Source: Entophlyctis helioformis
Lineage: Eukaryota; Chytridiomycota; Chytridiomycetes; Chytridiales; Chytriomycetaceae
DNA length: 64,000 nt
Reading direction: 5' to 3'
Assembly (NCBI GenBank): GCA_025526915.1
Contig: JAHLKH010000022.1
Span: 124,001-188,000 of the forward strand
Within the stretch, counting starts at the first letter, position 1, and each line of letters begins with the position of its first letter. A model generated the notes under the pieces. It saw only the letters and a list, made by a program, of their open reading frames with translations, made no database searches and was not told the origin of the DNA. Both the position numbers and the translations under genes were made by a program. Positions 1-12,465 of the stretch are shown one piece after another.

Positions 1-212
1 CAAGCCACAGCCACGGCCACGCGGCGTACTACGACGGCGTGCTGTCGGCAGGACTGGGCATCTACGGACGGTCTGGCGTGTCGGGACTGTTCAGCGGCAT
101 CGGGCCACGCATGCTGTGGACGGGCATGCAGAGCACCATCATGTTTGTGCTGTTTGAGTTTGCCATGGACCTGACCCGAAGGAAAGACGACGATGATAGT
201 TATATTCGCTAA
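1..212 (+). CDS. Mitochondrial carrier family protein, C-terminal end (partial)
   Basis: The frame is open from the left edge and stops at 210-212. The last residues include GLFSGIGPRMLWTGMQSTIM followed by FVLFEFAMDL, which matches the end of the third repeat of SLC25 carriers: a G-rich loop, then PR and a hydrophobic sixth membrane helix. The tail is acidic (four Asp in a row). Such carriers exchange metabolites across the inner mitochondrial membrane; the substrate cannot be told from this fragment. The rest of the gene lies outside the window. Confidence 0.8.
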   Translation, partial: SHSHGHAAYYDGVLSAGLGIYGRSGVSGLFSGIGPRMLWTGMQSTIMFVLFEFAMDLTRRKDDDDSYIR

Positions 213-365
213 ATACAGACATGGAGGGTGTGACCAGACCTCGCATGCATCCATCCATTAGTTACAGATCCTCCAGATCTACCTGAACAGTCGCATTGTT
301 AAAGGTTGCACACGTGCGGATGTCCACTGGCCGTCCGTGCAGGCTGCTGACCCGTTGGTCATGGT

Positions 366-1812
366 ATGATAGCGATGTACGGGCAGCGACGGCAGCGGCT
401 CTACGGCCTTGGCTTCAACGGCTTCGGACAGCTGCGACCGCAGAGCAAGCCGCATGGCAGCAGCGCAGATGCATGCGTCTGTCGCACATCGCCGGTGCTC
501 ATGCTCGACTGGCCTGTGCTGAACGAAGCCACCGACACGCTGCTTGGCGTCTACGCCGAGTTCCAGACCGTCGTCGCATGGACATCCAACCGCATCCTGC
601 TGTGGGGATGGACGCTGCCATACACCGGCGGCAAGAGCGACCCTGCTCTGTCCAGCAGCGATGCCACTGCGCCATGCACTCTGCGCGTGCTTCCAGAGTC
701 AGAGTCGCTTGTCAAGTGCCAATGCACAGCTGTTGCCACGAACGGTCGAGGTGACTGTGGCCAGATCGTCGCGCTCACATCAGCCTCGCGCCTGGTGCTT
801 CTGCGGCCTGGGCTGCAACCGATGCAGCAAGCCGATGACGACGAGGCACAAGCCAGACCATCCAAGCGCACCAGGCGCGATCACAGCACCATGGATGCAT
901 TCACGGCAAACCTCGACGGCAGCAGCACATTCACCATCGTTGCGGCAGGCTGTTCCGACTTTGCCATCTCGTCGGCATGGGGCTCGGCTGCCACAACAGA
1001 CGGCCGCGTACTGTGCTGGCCATTGTCCGACCCAGCATCACACCGCGCACTGTCGATATGGCAAGACGACCTGCCTCTGTCCAGACACGCCAGATTGTCT
1101 TGTCTGTCGGCTGGTGCTGTTCACTTTGCTGCACTGGTGGACGGCACAGGCGATGTTGCCACCTGGCGCTGCGGACCAACACGGGCGTTGCACGGACAGC
1201 TGGGGTATATAGACCAGACATCGCCAGAGACAAGCAGAGGCAGCAGCCATTGTAGCCGTTTAGACGCGGATGATCAGATCGGCAGGGTCGTCGAGGCATT
1301 GCAGGGTCTGCATATCGTGTCTGTGGCGGCTGGCAGTGGTGGCACGGGCGGTGGATGGCACACGATGGCTGCATCGCAAGACGGCACGCTGTACAGCTTG
1401 TAAGCTTTGCGAGGGGTTGCCAAGAGCGACCGGTTTGGATGTCTGCATGACTGACACAAACATGGCCATCCACGCAGTGGTGCAGATGGAAACGGCCAGC
1501 TCGGCCATGCATCTGATCACGCGGGGTCGAGGGGACTTCCCGAGCCACTGGAGCTGGACGTGTTGCCCGAAGGCACAGATAACGCGGACAGGCGGATTCA
1601 GATTGCATGTGGCACGCACCACAGCGTTGTGTCGGATGGGACGCCGAATATTTGGCTGCGGCTGGAACAAGTACGGGCAGCTTGGACGATCGCAAACAGA
1701 GCGCGTATCGCCCATGCAGATACTTGACATGGGCGATCAGGAACTGGTACCTGCGACGAGCAGCATACAGGTGTATGCAGGTGGATGGAACACGTTTTGG
1801 AGCCACATGTAA
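366..1812 (+). CDS. RCC1-repeat protein, RCCD1-like, two exons with one apparent frameshift
   Basis: Exon 1 (366-1399) opens with YGLGFNGFGQL, the kind of first blade seen in RCC1-domain proteins such as RCCD1. The intron is 1400-1477 (GTAAGC...CGCAG, with a CTGAC branch site). Splicing restores a repeat, YSFGADGNGQLGH, followed by CGTHHSVVSDG and then IFGCGWNKYGQLG, all classic RCC1 blade motifs. Between the last two motifs, near 1645-1655, the frame must shift by one base, otherwise it stops at about 1727. I read that as a consensus error. The stop is at 1810-1812. RCC1 folds are seven-bladed propellers acting in GTPase exchange or chromatin binding; the exact role here is unknown. The start could also be the ATG at 375. 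Confidence 0.72.
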
Positions 1813-2075
1813 CAATCCCAAACAATAGACTGTCCAGCACAGGCCGTTGTTCATTGTTATCCTTCATGAAGTGAGTGCAACAACTGCTTGGACGCGCGTC
1901 TTTTACAGTCATTGCCGAGTCAGATGGAGACGGCAGCAGCATGCCAACGCGACCAAAAGATCGATGATGGTGGGAGACGTATATCGGAATGTATTTTGGG
2001 ACACTTGGAAGATGCAAAGGAAACAATGGGGGAGATGGGCATAGCAAAGATGGAGATGGTCGATGCTGGGATGGA

Positions 2076-5000
2076 TCAAGCACTTGTGGCATCCTGGTAT
2101 GTGCCGAAACAGTAGTAGTCCTGCGAGCCGGGAGGGTTGAGGACACCGACAGCTGGAGGTGCAAATGCCGACACGCCCGTTGAGAGCCAAGATGGTGAGG
2201 GCAGTGCCCGTGTCCATGGCGATCTGAGATGAACGTTTGGCAGTTAGAATACATTGGCTGTTGGATGTTCACAGGATACCCGCGAACAGCTGGCAAGCAG
2301 GAGATGCAGAGACGCAGACGGGACTTACAGCAAACACGTAGTTGTACTTTGCCCACCAAGCACGGTGCTTGTTGAAGAGGTACCACTGCGAGTACCACGA
2401 AAGGAAGAAGGCGGTCAGGATGTACGAGTTGGTGAAGCCAGCCAAGCTCGTGAACGTCAGAAGCGGGAAGTTGATGTACTTGAAGAACGCGACCTTGGTC
2501 AACTTGTACAGTCCCCACGACGTCAGCGGCAGCAGGAGGCCAAGCGCAAAGCCCAGAGCGTGATAAAGTATGGCGAGCCAGGGCCAAAGAACCGCATGGG
2601 GCCAATCGCACCCCAAATGACACCAGCGTTAACGAAATCTCGGTATAGATGTTCAGCCAGGCTGGGTCTTGGTAAACGAGCCACATGAGGTTGTCCATCA
2701 CCCAGAATGCCGTGAGGGTGTTGAGCACTGCGCCAATCAGAGTGCCGTACAGCTGTGCGAATGAATGGGCGGATGCCGAGTCAGCAAGACTGGCGTTGCG
2801 TTTGGCAAGGTTGGCCAACGCATGTCGTACCTGAGCAATGACCATGTGGATGGGCGAGATGTGCAGGTAGTGGCCAAGCTTCAGGTCCGAGGTCAGGAAC
2901 AGGCCCTGAATGACCAAGTTGAATGCAAAACTCTTGAATGTCATGACGGGCACAAGCTGCGATTGTTTCGATGCAACACGCATGACGGCCGTGTCAATGA
3001 CTGTGCACTCTTCGACAAAGCATCAGACGCGTAGAGCAGCCACTGCCATCTTACCTGGCCTGGGATAATCAGACCGATGACGAATTCACTGATGACGTTG
3101 AGACCAGGCTGCACACCCGTCACGCCTTGAATGATGCCAAAGGGAAGCATGAAGACGGTGGCAAGCGCAAAGCCAAGAAGTGTCGCCCACCACTGCAACT
3201 TGAACGGCGTGAACTCGCACACAACGATCATCACAACAGGAAGAAGCCAAGGAAGACAGCATAGATCCAGTCAGGCACATCCGTGTACGGGGACACGGGT
3301 ACAGACTTCTCGCGGCCGCTCTTGCCGTTGCCCTCGGACTTGGAAAGGCCAAACAGCTTCTTGAACTGAGCAGCAATGTCCTTGCCGTGCCACAGAGCGA
3401 CGTGCATAAGTACAGCCGAGGCGTTCATGAACGACGAGAAGTAGTCCAGGGCGAACGTCGGCGAGAGATAGATGGGGCGAAGCTCGTCGATCAGCGCCGA
3501 TTGACGTCGGAGCCGTTGACCAGAGTGGAGACGTCGATGCCTGTTCCGGTTCTATCAAAGAGTTCGACAGATGCCATAGCCGAGACATTGTGCCAGGTGC
3601 CGAATCCATCGCGCAGACGCATGTCGCCCAGCATTGGATTGCCAAACAGGTTGGAGAAGTAGACGATGGGGCAGATGACCCACAGCCAAATGATGGTGCC
3701 GGTGAAGAAGTTGACGGACGCAAACCACGGCGACGTGATGGGGTGGACCATGGAGGTGATGTTGGACCAGTCAAACGTCAAGGAGAGGACGCCAAAGCCC
3801 TCGCGGAGCTTGACGAGCCCAGGATCCGCGCGTTTTTGGATGCAAAGAAGCAGAGGAGAGACACGGCTTGGAGCACGGTCATGCAGTAGGACGGAATGAT
3901 GCTCCAGACGGCGCAAAGGCGAACACGAACCAGAAGAACGTGTAGCCGAGAGGGCGAGCGAGCCCTTGGTCTGGGACTCGTCTTCATCGCTCTTGTCGTG
4001 GAACGACACAAAGAGCGCGACCGTGGACAGGTTGGACGGCCAAAGCATCCGACGGACGCACAAGGATGCCGCGGAAGAGACCGGCAAGTCCATAACCGAT
4101 CATCTGGGACGAGATGACCCACGCCAGCGAGTTCCACACCGTGACTTGCTTGTCGTTCTGCCAAGAGCATACACGTGCGAGATATCCAGTCAGATGCATG
4201 CTGGGTTATCCACAGAGAGAGTGCCATCCAGACATCGAGACATTGCCACTTACAAACTTGAGACGCTGCGCAAGGACATTGTCGAGACCGTAGGCAATAC
4301 CGCAGCAGCGCCGGCGATAATGTACACGATCACATGCTCCTTCATCGAGAACGGGCCTGGGTTGAGGATGCCCTTGGCAGCACCTTGGAGAGGAAGACGC
4401 CCATCGGATAAGCGAGGAGCGTCGCGGCGCCCGTTGGCACTGTAAAGTAGTTTGTGCGGAAGAGAAAGACGCTGTTGCAGATGGCGAGGATGACTGCCCA
4501 AAGCGTGCCCAGGAGGAACGCGCGGACGGTGAACGACGGCGTGTCTGGATCGTCTTCGGCGGGCACGAGCGCGGCCGTGTACTCTTCGGCCGAGATGGGC
4601 ATGGGTCCCTCGCTGTCCTCGTCGCTGTCGTCATCGGCGGCGTCATCGCCAGATACGGGCTTGGAGTCGCCATAAAAGTTGGCTGGGCTGTTGTATGGCG
4701 AAGCAGAGAAGGAGTCGTAGCGCATCTTTTGGGAAGCGGGCAGGCCGTAGCGGGTTGGCGAGGATGCCCAGGCAGGCAGCATCTGGGGCTCTTGGCCCTG
4801 CATCTGCATCTGCTGCATCTGCATCTGCTGCTGCTGCTGCACCGGAGGGGGGGCCGTACAGGTCGGTGGCGTTGCGGACAGTGTGGCTGAAGAAGTTTGC
4901 GGGCGGTGATGAGCGGGCCTGTGCCCCAAAAGAGCCAGCAAAGCCAGTGACAGCGGACGGCACGGGTCCAGGCATGGACGGCATGGGCGATGGCGATAAG

Positions 5001-5434
5001 AGCGCCGACGGCTGGCCGACCTGCGAGCCCTGCTGGAGCGCCTGTTGCTGCTGCTGCTGCGCTTGCTGCTGCTGGTCAAGCTGCTGCTGGAGCTGCTGCA
5101 TCTGCAGCATGAACGCTTGGTACTGCTGGAACTGCTGGTCGAACGAGATGTCGCCGGCAGACTGGCCGACCTGCGAGCCCGGCTGCTGCTGCTGCTGCTG
5201 GGTGCCGTCTGGGCCATTGGCGGGCGGCTCGGCAGGCATCGAAGGCGGCCAGACGGGCTGGCTCTGGCCTTGTTGTTGTTGCTGCTGTCCAGGAGGCGGC
5301 CGCATGCTGCAAGGTATGGGGCTGCGTTGTTGGATGGACGGAGGAGTCTGTACCACAACGCTGTCCACCACGTTGTGCACCATGCACAGCGCCGATCTCG
5401 AAATCAAATTTTCATTGGCCGACGACGTGCTCAT
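2076..5434 (-). CDS. OPT-family oligopeptide transporter with Gln-rich N-terminus; many 1-base frameshifts
   Basis: A multi-pass plasma-membrane proton/oligopeptide symporter of the OPT family. Diagnostic pieces in order: NPGPFSMKEHVIVYI, MLWPSNLSTVALF, LREGFGVLSLTFDWSNITS, WWATLLGFALATVFMLPFGI, PGLNVISEFVIGLIIPG, FFLSWYSQWYLFNKHRAWW and YNYVFA. About 200 N-terminal residues from the ATG at 5432-5434 are Gln/Pro-rich and cytoplasmic by position. Introns include 4157-4255, 2985-3054, 2771-2831 and one before the last exon; the last exon stops at 2076. About a dozen single-base shifts lie between 2172 and 4853, for example in the G7 run at 4847-4853. Between them the protein stays fully conserved, so these look like sequencing gaps in homopolymers. 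A recent pseudogene is the alternative. Confidence 0.88.
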
Positions 5435-5651
5435 CAACCAGCCAATCAAACGGCGCCGCATGCCAAGACGCCAGCAGCGGCATCGCATAGAACGCCAAGG
5501 AGACCCCCGTGGCCAGCAAAGCCGCCACCCATCACGCCCAGCGAGCTTGCCTCTCTGTGCGCCTCGCCAAGTGCAGCCAGCACGACGTCCGGCCTTGCGT
5601 TGCGCAAGTGTCAGCAAAAGAGCTGCTCGCAGCAGACAAACAGACACAGAC

Positions 5652-8600
5652 TTACGTGGCTTGGCCGTACTGAACATCAACACGCGCCGACCAGCTGCCG
5701 CACGGATAGTGGAACATGCCATCATCGCCTTCGTCGTCGCCAAGCCCGAATCCAATGTACGCCTTGAAGCGAGTCTTGGCTGCAAACGAGAAGAAGACGC
5801 ACTCGAGCAGCACTGCAGCGCCATCAAGCCCAAGGCCGGGATCCGAGACGACTTTCACGTGCGGACAGACGCGTCGCGTATGCACCATGTCGCGCCAGAA
5901 CCCCTTGAAGTTCTCCCACGTGTACGCCACGTCGTCCAGGACGCGCTTCATCTCTCGCCACCCAGTGCACACTGGATGGCGTCGCTCGTATGCGTTGAGC
6001 ACATCCTGCACCTGCTCATACACTCTTGTCAGCACACGCGGCACAGACACGCCGCACACTCGGCCGCCCCAAAAAACACATACATTCTGCGTGCCAACAC
6101 CGTCAAGCACATCGAACCCATGGGCATTCGTCTGCACCAAGATCTTGGACACGCGTGACTCTTCCAGACGCTGCACCGTCGACAGCTTGACAGACACAGC
6201 CTCGCCTTGCTTGTAAAAGGCCACCTGCACAACATCGTCGTACACAAACACCTGGCGAGCAGCAGAAATCTCCGTCGGCCGCCAAAGGTGCGTGAGCACA
6301 GCCGTCTTGTACTCGTGGCGCAGGTGCGGGAGATCTTCAGGGTCAAACACCATGAGATCCTTGGACAGCTCTTCGTACTGAGCAATAGCGGCGTGCAGCC
6401 CATCCGCAGAGGACTCGGTTGCCTGGATGCCTGCCGTTTCCTCATCCAGTTGGCGCTGCATGTCCTCGAGCTCCTTGATCAGCGTTTCCATCTCGGACCT
6501 GCTCCATTATGCCAAGGTCAGCATAATCGACAGCTTACTCAGCTAGAGCATACCAACTTGCCTCTGCTGTTCCTCAAGCAGCGTGAGCTCAGCAATCCTC
6601 GCTGTCTCTGCCTTCTCCGCCTCTTGCTGCCTGCATCACCAAAACACACCAAATGTTAGCACTATACCATACCAGCACAAACAAATCGCAACTCACTCTT
6701 GCTGGAGTGTCGTCAGCTTGCTGCTCAGCTCGTCACGGTACGCGGCTCCATCGCCGTTTAACAGCACAAACTGCTTCTCGAACTCGTCCAAGAAACGCTT
6801 GTCCTGCACACGGTGTGAGTTGCTCAAGTTCAGCTCAGCACCACTGCTTTACAATGTGCTCGTTACCCGCATGAGTCGCTTGCGGTTCTCTTCGAGCGCA
6901 TCCTGAAGCGGCTTGATCAGCTCATCGCGCCAAGTGTACCACGCCTGCTTCGACTCGAGTTTGGCAAACGACTTGCTGATCCGCAGATTGCTCTTTCATC
7001 CACGCAAATCAGCACAAACACAGGAACTGCAACACAATGCAAGCCAATCCAAGCCATGCCATGCCATGCCAACTCACTGCAATCTCGTCGCGCTCTTCCG
7101 GTGTGCCTTCCGCATACTCAATGAAAACCATGGGCATGTCGTTGATCACCTCTGCCTCAATCTCCTCGAGTCCTGCCTTGCCCTCGGCCACGTACTGCGT
7201 CAACTCGCGGCATCCCTGCCATGCGTTCCACACGACCATGGTCAGCACCATGACCGGTCATTGCAGACTCTGTCGCACCAGCAAACAAAAACGCCATGTC
7301 CACACGCACAAACTCGTAAATCTCAAGCTCGGGGAAATGGATGCACGCCGCCTTGGCATACTCGACAAGCATCGGCTCGGCGGACGCGCGTGTCAAGAAC
7401 TTGTTGGTCTCGCGACGCAGCCGTGTTGTGAGGCCATCCATGAAATCGATTCCCGTCCTTGTCAAAAAGTCCTTGAGCGTCACAATCTGAAGGTCCTCGT
7501 GCTGGTCCGCCATCGGATGAGTGCGGGCAGTCTTGGCCTTGTCCAGGCTGCCAAGCGGCATCTGGTCGTTGGCGTTGGCAGCGTGACTGGCCGGCTCGGG
7601 CTGATCGTCGTCAAACGCCTCTTGGTAGAACGAGCCGTCCACCACAGAGAGATGCTCGTCCATCAGATCGTCTTCCGTGTCGTTCAGATCCAGATTCGGG
7701 TCTTCTTTCTTGTCGGCCTGCGTCTGGGCAGGCTCTTGGACGCGCGGCTCGACATCGTTCTTGGCATCAAACAGCTTTTCGGAAAGTGACTTGCGTGCAC
7801 CTGCCCAGCCATACAGACAACAATCAGCCCAGGCAAAGGACAAGTGCCAAACGGTTCAGAGACATACTTCGTCGGCGACTGGCAGAGCCTGGCGTCGCGA
7901 AGGTTCTTGGCGTTCTTGGCGAGAACGGAGCAGGCGATGCTGCGCCAGGAGTCGACATGACATGCGAGGCGAGTGGCGACTCGTCACCAACAAAGCCAGT
8001 CTTTTGCGCTGACATGATCGCCTTGGAGCGGCTGCGTGTCACGGGCGATCCGACGTCAGGCAACGAGAGTGCAGGCGAGTTTGCAATCGGACTGGCAGCA
8101 GCAGCAGCAGAAGCATCGGTGGCAGCCTGCTGAAGCCTCTCACGATCCATTCGCTCTCGCTCCTCGAGTTCAAACTGTCGCTGTTTAGCAGCAGCCACAA
8201 CAGAGGAGGCGGACGCCTTCAGCGCAGACTTGAGGAGCTTTGGCGTGGTGCCAGATGTCAGCCCAGGCGTCTGGCGCTTCTTTGACGCTCTCGCACCTGC
8301 AGACGCATGTAATGGCGTGTGTCCAGCACCAGACAGACGCGCAGAAGTGCGCCGAACTGCAGCCAGACAATCATGGTTATCCGAGAGAGTGAGCATCAGT
8401 GATTTTGAGTGGCACAGCAGCGCAAAACAGATATGACGTACCTGGAGTGGCGGCGGGCTCAGGCGTGGAGATCATCGAGTCGTCCTCGTCAAAACTGTCT
8501 TCTGGTGGTAAGATCTGCTGCAGCCTGGCAGGCGACTTGGCAATCGACACTCGCCGCGATTTGAGGTCGCGCTGCTTGGAAGCATGGACGCCTTCATCCT

Positions 8601-10633
8601 CCTCCTTGAGAGAACCAGCATCAGCAAACGATAACGAAGGCGCTGATCCAGACGCAGATGGCGCCGAGAAGAAGAGGGAGATGGTGTCGTCTTTCTCGAC
8701 GACCGCCTTTGGAGCTGCACCGATACTGGCTGAAATTGCCTTGAATGTCGACGACATGCTTGACGCTGAACCCGACCGCATCAGGTGCTGCGTAGATTCT
8801 TGCTCCTCGTCCTCTTCGCCCATGACGACCGATTCCTGGCCAATACTGCCATATCTGTTGCTCTCTTGGCTGCCGCAGATATCCATGGAGACATCGGCGG
8901 TGACTGAGATGCTTCCAGACGACATGCTGCGGCCGGCTGTGCTAGCCGTAACATCGGTGCTTTGGCTGCTGGGCTGGTCCGTGCTCTGCGAGAGAGGCAT
9001 GCGCGACGTCAAGTCGTCATCTGCCAATGAAAACAACAGTGCATATGTTTGGACAATGAGTCACCACCGGGCCAGAAAGGGGCATGATCAGCACAAGCAG
9101 CACATACCCGCAACAGATGCAAGGTCCATCGACTGCTCCCCAAAGTCATCGTCAACGAAGCTCTCTTCTGCGATCTGATGCGCGTTCGAGTTGCGTGCCA
9201 TGGTAGCCACGACACGCGCAAGCGGCGATGGGGCCGCAGGACTGTGGAAAAACTGCGCAATGCTGTCACGATGGCCCTTTTGCAGGGTAGCCTTGGTGGG
9301 CGTGCGTCGAGATGGCGACACGGGATTGCGTACAGGCGACAATCGTGGAATCGCAGACAGCCGACCAGTCATGTCATTGAAGAATGGCGCAATACTGTCG
9401 CGGCGCATCGAGGCACTCAGTCGCTTTGCTGATGCCGGCCTATCTGTGCTGCCTGGCCCAACGATAATGTCGGGCGATTGGACGGCATGGAGGGCTTGGC
9501 GGGAAGCGGCCTGGCGCGGCGTGGACTCGGATCCCTTGCTGCCCAGCAGCTCTGCCAGTCGGAGCAGCGATTGCGACGTGTGCATCTGGCCACTGCCGTG
9601 CGTGTAGTCCATGTCTTCGTACGACATGGAGATGCTCACATCATTGGCATGCTGCGGTGTTCCAGGAGATGCAATGGGCTGGTTTCTGGCGCTGTTGTTT
9701 CTGCCATTGCTGTCCGCGTTTCCAGTGGGAGGATTAGGCGATCCCTTGAGCACGACTTCAAAGCTCTGCTGTCTGCTTTGCATTCAAGCGTGGATCAGCT
9801 GGTCTGTGGAGTCAGGCAACTTGGACAGCCTTGTACGCTGCAGATCACTCACTGGTCGTGGCCGAGGTCCATGCTGACTTCAGGCTCGCTCATGACAGCA
9901 GACATGGACATGTCGGCATCCGAGTCAGGAGCAGAAGTCGCCGTCTGAGGAGCAGACAGAGAAAGACGCAGCTGGTAGTCACTGGATGGGTGCATGAAGC
10001 GACAGTCAGACATCTCAGATCTGCAGGCAAGTGCGGACATATCCAAGCAACCTGGGCTTGCCTGTTGCTGCGCACCGACATGAGGTTGGGCATCTGGAAC
10101 GCGAGATGGGCACCCTGCTGCATTCCAGCCGACCCGTCGCCAAAGAAGTCGCCGTCCATCATGGCCAGATCGTCCTGCGACGCCCTGGAGTCGGCAGCCG
10201 GCCACGAGTCGTCGCCGTCCTTGTCAAACAGCCTGTCGGTCGGTGGCATCGAGCGTCAGATCCAGACAGCCAGCCACACAGCAGCACGACGATGGCCGCA
10301 CATACCGGACATGGGCCGTGGCTGCAAAGCTCACGCGGCGACTTCCGATGCCCGACTTGCGATGCTGCATGCTCTTGGCGGTCATGGCGGAGGCTCCCTG
10401 GCTCAGACTGGACAGCAGCAAGTCAGTCGGACACGCGAGCGGCACTGGCACAAATGGCGGAGAGCAGCGACTTACTAGTTGCCGTGGCTTCCGAGCGGTG
10501 CAGCGGCGGCGTCTGCGGAGAGAGCAGTGGCCATGCCCGCCACTCCGCGCTCTGCGCCTGAGCCTGAGCCAGCCGGTCCCGCCTCGTAGTCGTCCAAGCT
10601 CGCACCGCCCGAGCCGCCTGCACCAGCCGCCAT
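5652..10633 (-). CDS. spc7: KNL1/Spc105/Spc7 kinetochore scaffold
   Basis: An outer-kinetochore scaffold that recruits Bub kinases and protein phosphatase 1. The start is ATG 10631-10633. Exon 2 holds SRRVSFAATAHVR and the next exon begins LFDKD: the PP1-docking RVSF box in its usual KNL1 setting. Short Met-Asp motifs resembling MELT repeats follow: SMDLGHD, ADVSMDI, QSMDLASV and YEDMDYT. A partial duplication, RRDSIAPFF and HRDSIAQFF, lies near 9280-9400. The C-terminal third carries the Spc7 signature (LKDFLTRTGIDFMDGLTTR and LRRETNKF), then coiled coil, then an RWD-like domain ending near HYPCGSWSARVDVQYG. About ten introns separate the exons, and no frame correction is needed. The exact last codon is uncertain: a GTAAGT donor at 5650-5655 suggests one more short exon near 5550. 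Confidence 0.85.
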
Positions 10634-10963
10634 CTTGGGAGCCGGTTCGACGAGCGTTGGCCGCCGCCGCCGCCAGTGTCGGTGCAGTCGAGTGAGCGAG
10701 GAAGCGAGAGAGCCAGCGAGTGCGTGAGTAGGCAGTGTGCCTGGGCAGACAGCACGGAAACCCGCGCTTCTGTGCCGCTCGGGGCCGCCTGCCACTCACC
10801 GACTGGCGTCTGCCTTCGTTCATGTTGCCGTGTCTGTCTGTCCGTCGAACGATCGTCTGGTGGTCGGACAAACGTGACGCGCCAACGACACGACAACGAC
10901 AACCGCGTGTGGCCATTCAGTGATGCTCAGCCAGATTCATTGGCACTGGCAACACGACAAGCA
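10634..10963. other. Intergenic: upstream region of KNL1 / downstream of ankyrin gene
   Basis: 330 bp without a supported gene. It is GC-rich and holds the KNL1 upstream region on one side and the 3' end of the ankyrin gene on the other. No TATA box is visible. Short direct repeats of the type GCGAG/GTGAG occur around 10690-10730. Confidence 0.5.
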
Positions 10964-12205
10964 TCACTTGGCAAGCGCCATCAGGCGGAGAATGGCAGCC
11001 TTGTTGCCGCTCGTAATGATGGCATCAACGATGGCGTCACGTCGCGCACCAGAGAGACTCTTGACCAGAACAGTGACGATCTCGTCGGTCTTGGCTTTGA
11101 TGATGGCATCGGCAGAGAAACCTTCGGCGCGGTTGGCTAAGAGCCATTGGACGACGTCAAGATGGCCATTCTCAGCCGCCTTGTCAATCGCTGCTGTTGT
11201 GCATCCTTCTCTGCGATTGGCATGGAGCCACTGGACGACAGGAAGATAGCCGCGCTGGGCAGCCCAGTCCATCGCATCCGCTGTGCATCCTTCTGTGCGG
11301 TTGGCATGAAGCCACTGGACGACTTGAAGACGGCCAGCCCATGCCGCCCAGTTCATCGCTGCTGCTGTACATCCTTCAGTGCGGTTGGTGTGGAACCAGA
11401 TGACGAGATCCAAGTTGCCCGAGTAGGCAGCACAGTCCATGGCGCGTGGTGTGCACCGAAGCTCGGGAAGCGACAGCAGATACTGCACCATCTCGAGTCG
11501 ACCGAAGTCTGCCGCAAGGTTGAGGACGGATTCTAGCCTGGAATGGATGGCACACTCCTTGTGGTTGTTGAGCTCCTCGATCGTAACGAGATTCTTGCCG
11601 AGGAGAAACTTGAGAAAGTCGACGCAGTTGCCCCTGACAGCCATGATGCCGAGATCAACCAGCGAGACCGTCGGAGTTGCATCCAGCCACATCTGCTGCA
11701 ATGGGATGTATCGGATCCATCCAACAGTGAATCGCTTACACAGTCGCTGGTACATGCCGATCGACTTGACATGCGCAAGGTCCTCGAGTTCCAAGAAGAC
11801 AGCAGGCAGCAGGCTGAGATCGCCCTGCCAGTCTTGCTGGAAGCCATCGACCCACAGCGCTCGCTTGGCTGTGTCGTCCATTGTGTCGACATCGAGACGA
11901 CCGTGAAGGAAGCGAGTGAGCGGGCCAGCGTGCTTGAGGCACTCGTCCCGGACCTCTTGCGGACACAGCAGCCAGTAGTCGGACGCCTGCTGTGCTCGCT
12001 GTGCGGCGAGTCTGGCTTGCGGCGACTGCACAACGACGCCGGCTTCCTTGAGTGCCGCTGACGGAACGGCTTGAACGAACGCTGCGACAATGGCTGCCAG
12101 CGAGTGGCCGGCAGTGACGAGGTCCTGCACGATGGCGGCGGCCTTGGCTGCGAGGTCGGTCTCGCCCATGCGCACGACGACGGTATCTGACAGAGTGTGC
12201 GGCAT
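10964..12205 (-). CDS. Ankyrin-repeat protein, single exon
   Basis: An uninterrupted 413-residue frame with ATG at 12203-12205. The C-terminal half has at least five ankyrin units, three of which carry the phrase HANR(T/R)EGCT followed by AMDWAAQRGYL and VVQWL. The N-terminal half has no repeats but contains CLKHAGPLTRFLHGRL, reminiscent of the short box that precedes ankyrin repeats in expanded families of chytrids, oomycetes and giant viruses. Ankyrin repeats mediate protein binding; no partner or enzymatic domain is visible. The repeat phrase is so regular that the family is probably multicopy in this genome (inference). Confidence 0.85.
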   Translation of the reverse strand: MPHTLSDTVVVRMGETDLAAKAAAIVQDLVTAGHSLAAIVAAFVQAVPSAALKEAGVVVQSPQARLAAQRAQQASDYWLLCPQEVRDECLKHAGPLTRFLHGRLDVDTMDDTAKRALWVDGFQQDWQGDLSLLPAVFLELEDLAHVKSIGMYQRLCKRFTVGWIRYIPLQQMWLDATPTVSLVDLGIMAVRGNCVDFLKFLLGKNLVTIEELNNHKECAIHSRLESVLNLAADFGRLEMVQYLLSLPELRCTPRAMDCAAYSGNLDLVIWFHTNRTEGCTAAAMNWAAWAGRLQVVQWLHANRTEGCTADAMDWAAQRGYLPVVQWLHANRREGCTTAAIDKAAENGHLDVVQWLLANRAEGFSADAIIKAKTDEIVTVLVKSLSGARRDAIVDAIITSGNKAAILRLMALAK

Positions 12206-12465
12206 TGCTGCAAGAGTTGCGTGTCGTTGAGCAAGATGCGTTCGCGTTGAATCGGAAAGTCAAGCAAAGTTCGCTTCAACGAAGCAAGAAAGGTGGACAG
12301 GTTCATTGCACAGCAGACTCGCAGATGGCTGGAATGCCGTTGGAGAACGGTAAGATGGTGATCACTGGGCAAGCGAAACGAGGCCAAGATCTCGCTTCAT
12401 TCACTTCAGCGGTTCAAGTTGGAAGCACGCAAGCAGCAGACAAGGCGTCTGGCCAAGCTCAAGTA

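Noticed and set aside
931..1854. 307-codon minus-strand frame over the RCC1 gene
   Set aside because: Cys/Arg/His-rich shadow of the RCC1-repeat protein, which has clear blade motifs and a proper intron.
2172..4853. Programmed ribosomal frameshifting in the OPT gene
   Set aside because: There are about a dozen sites without a shared slippery motif; missing bases in short runs explain them better.
4695..6158. 487-codon plus-strand frame over the OPT N-terminus
   Set aside because: It is the antisense of CAG/CAA repeats (poly-Cys/Leu) and conflicts with the OPT and KNL1 exons.
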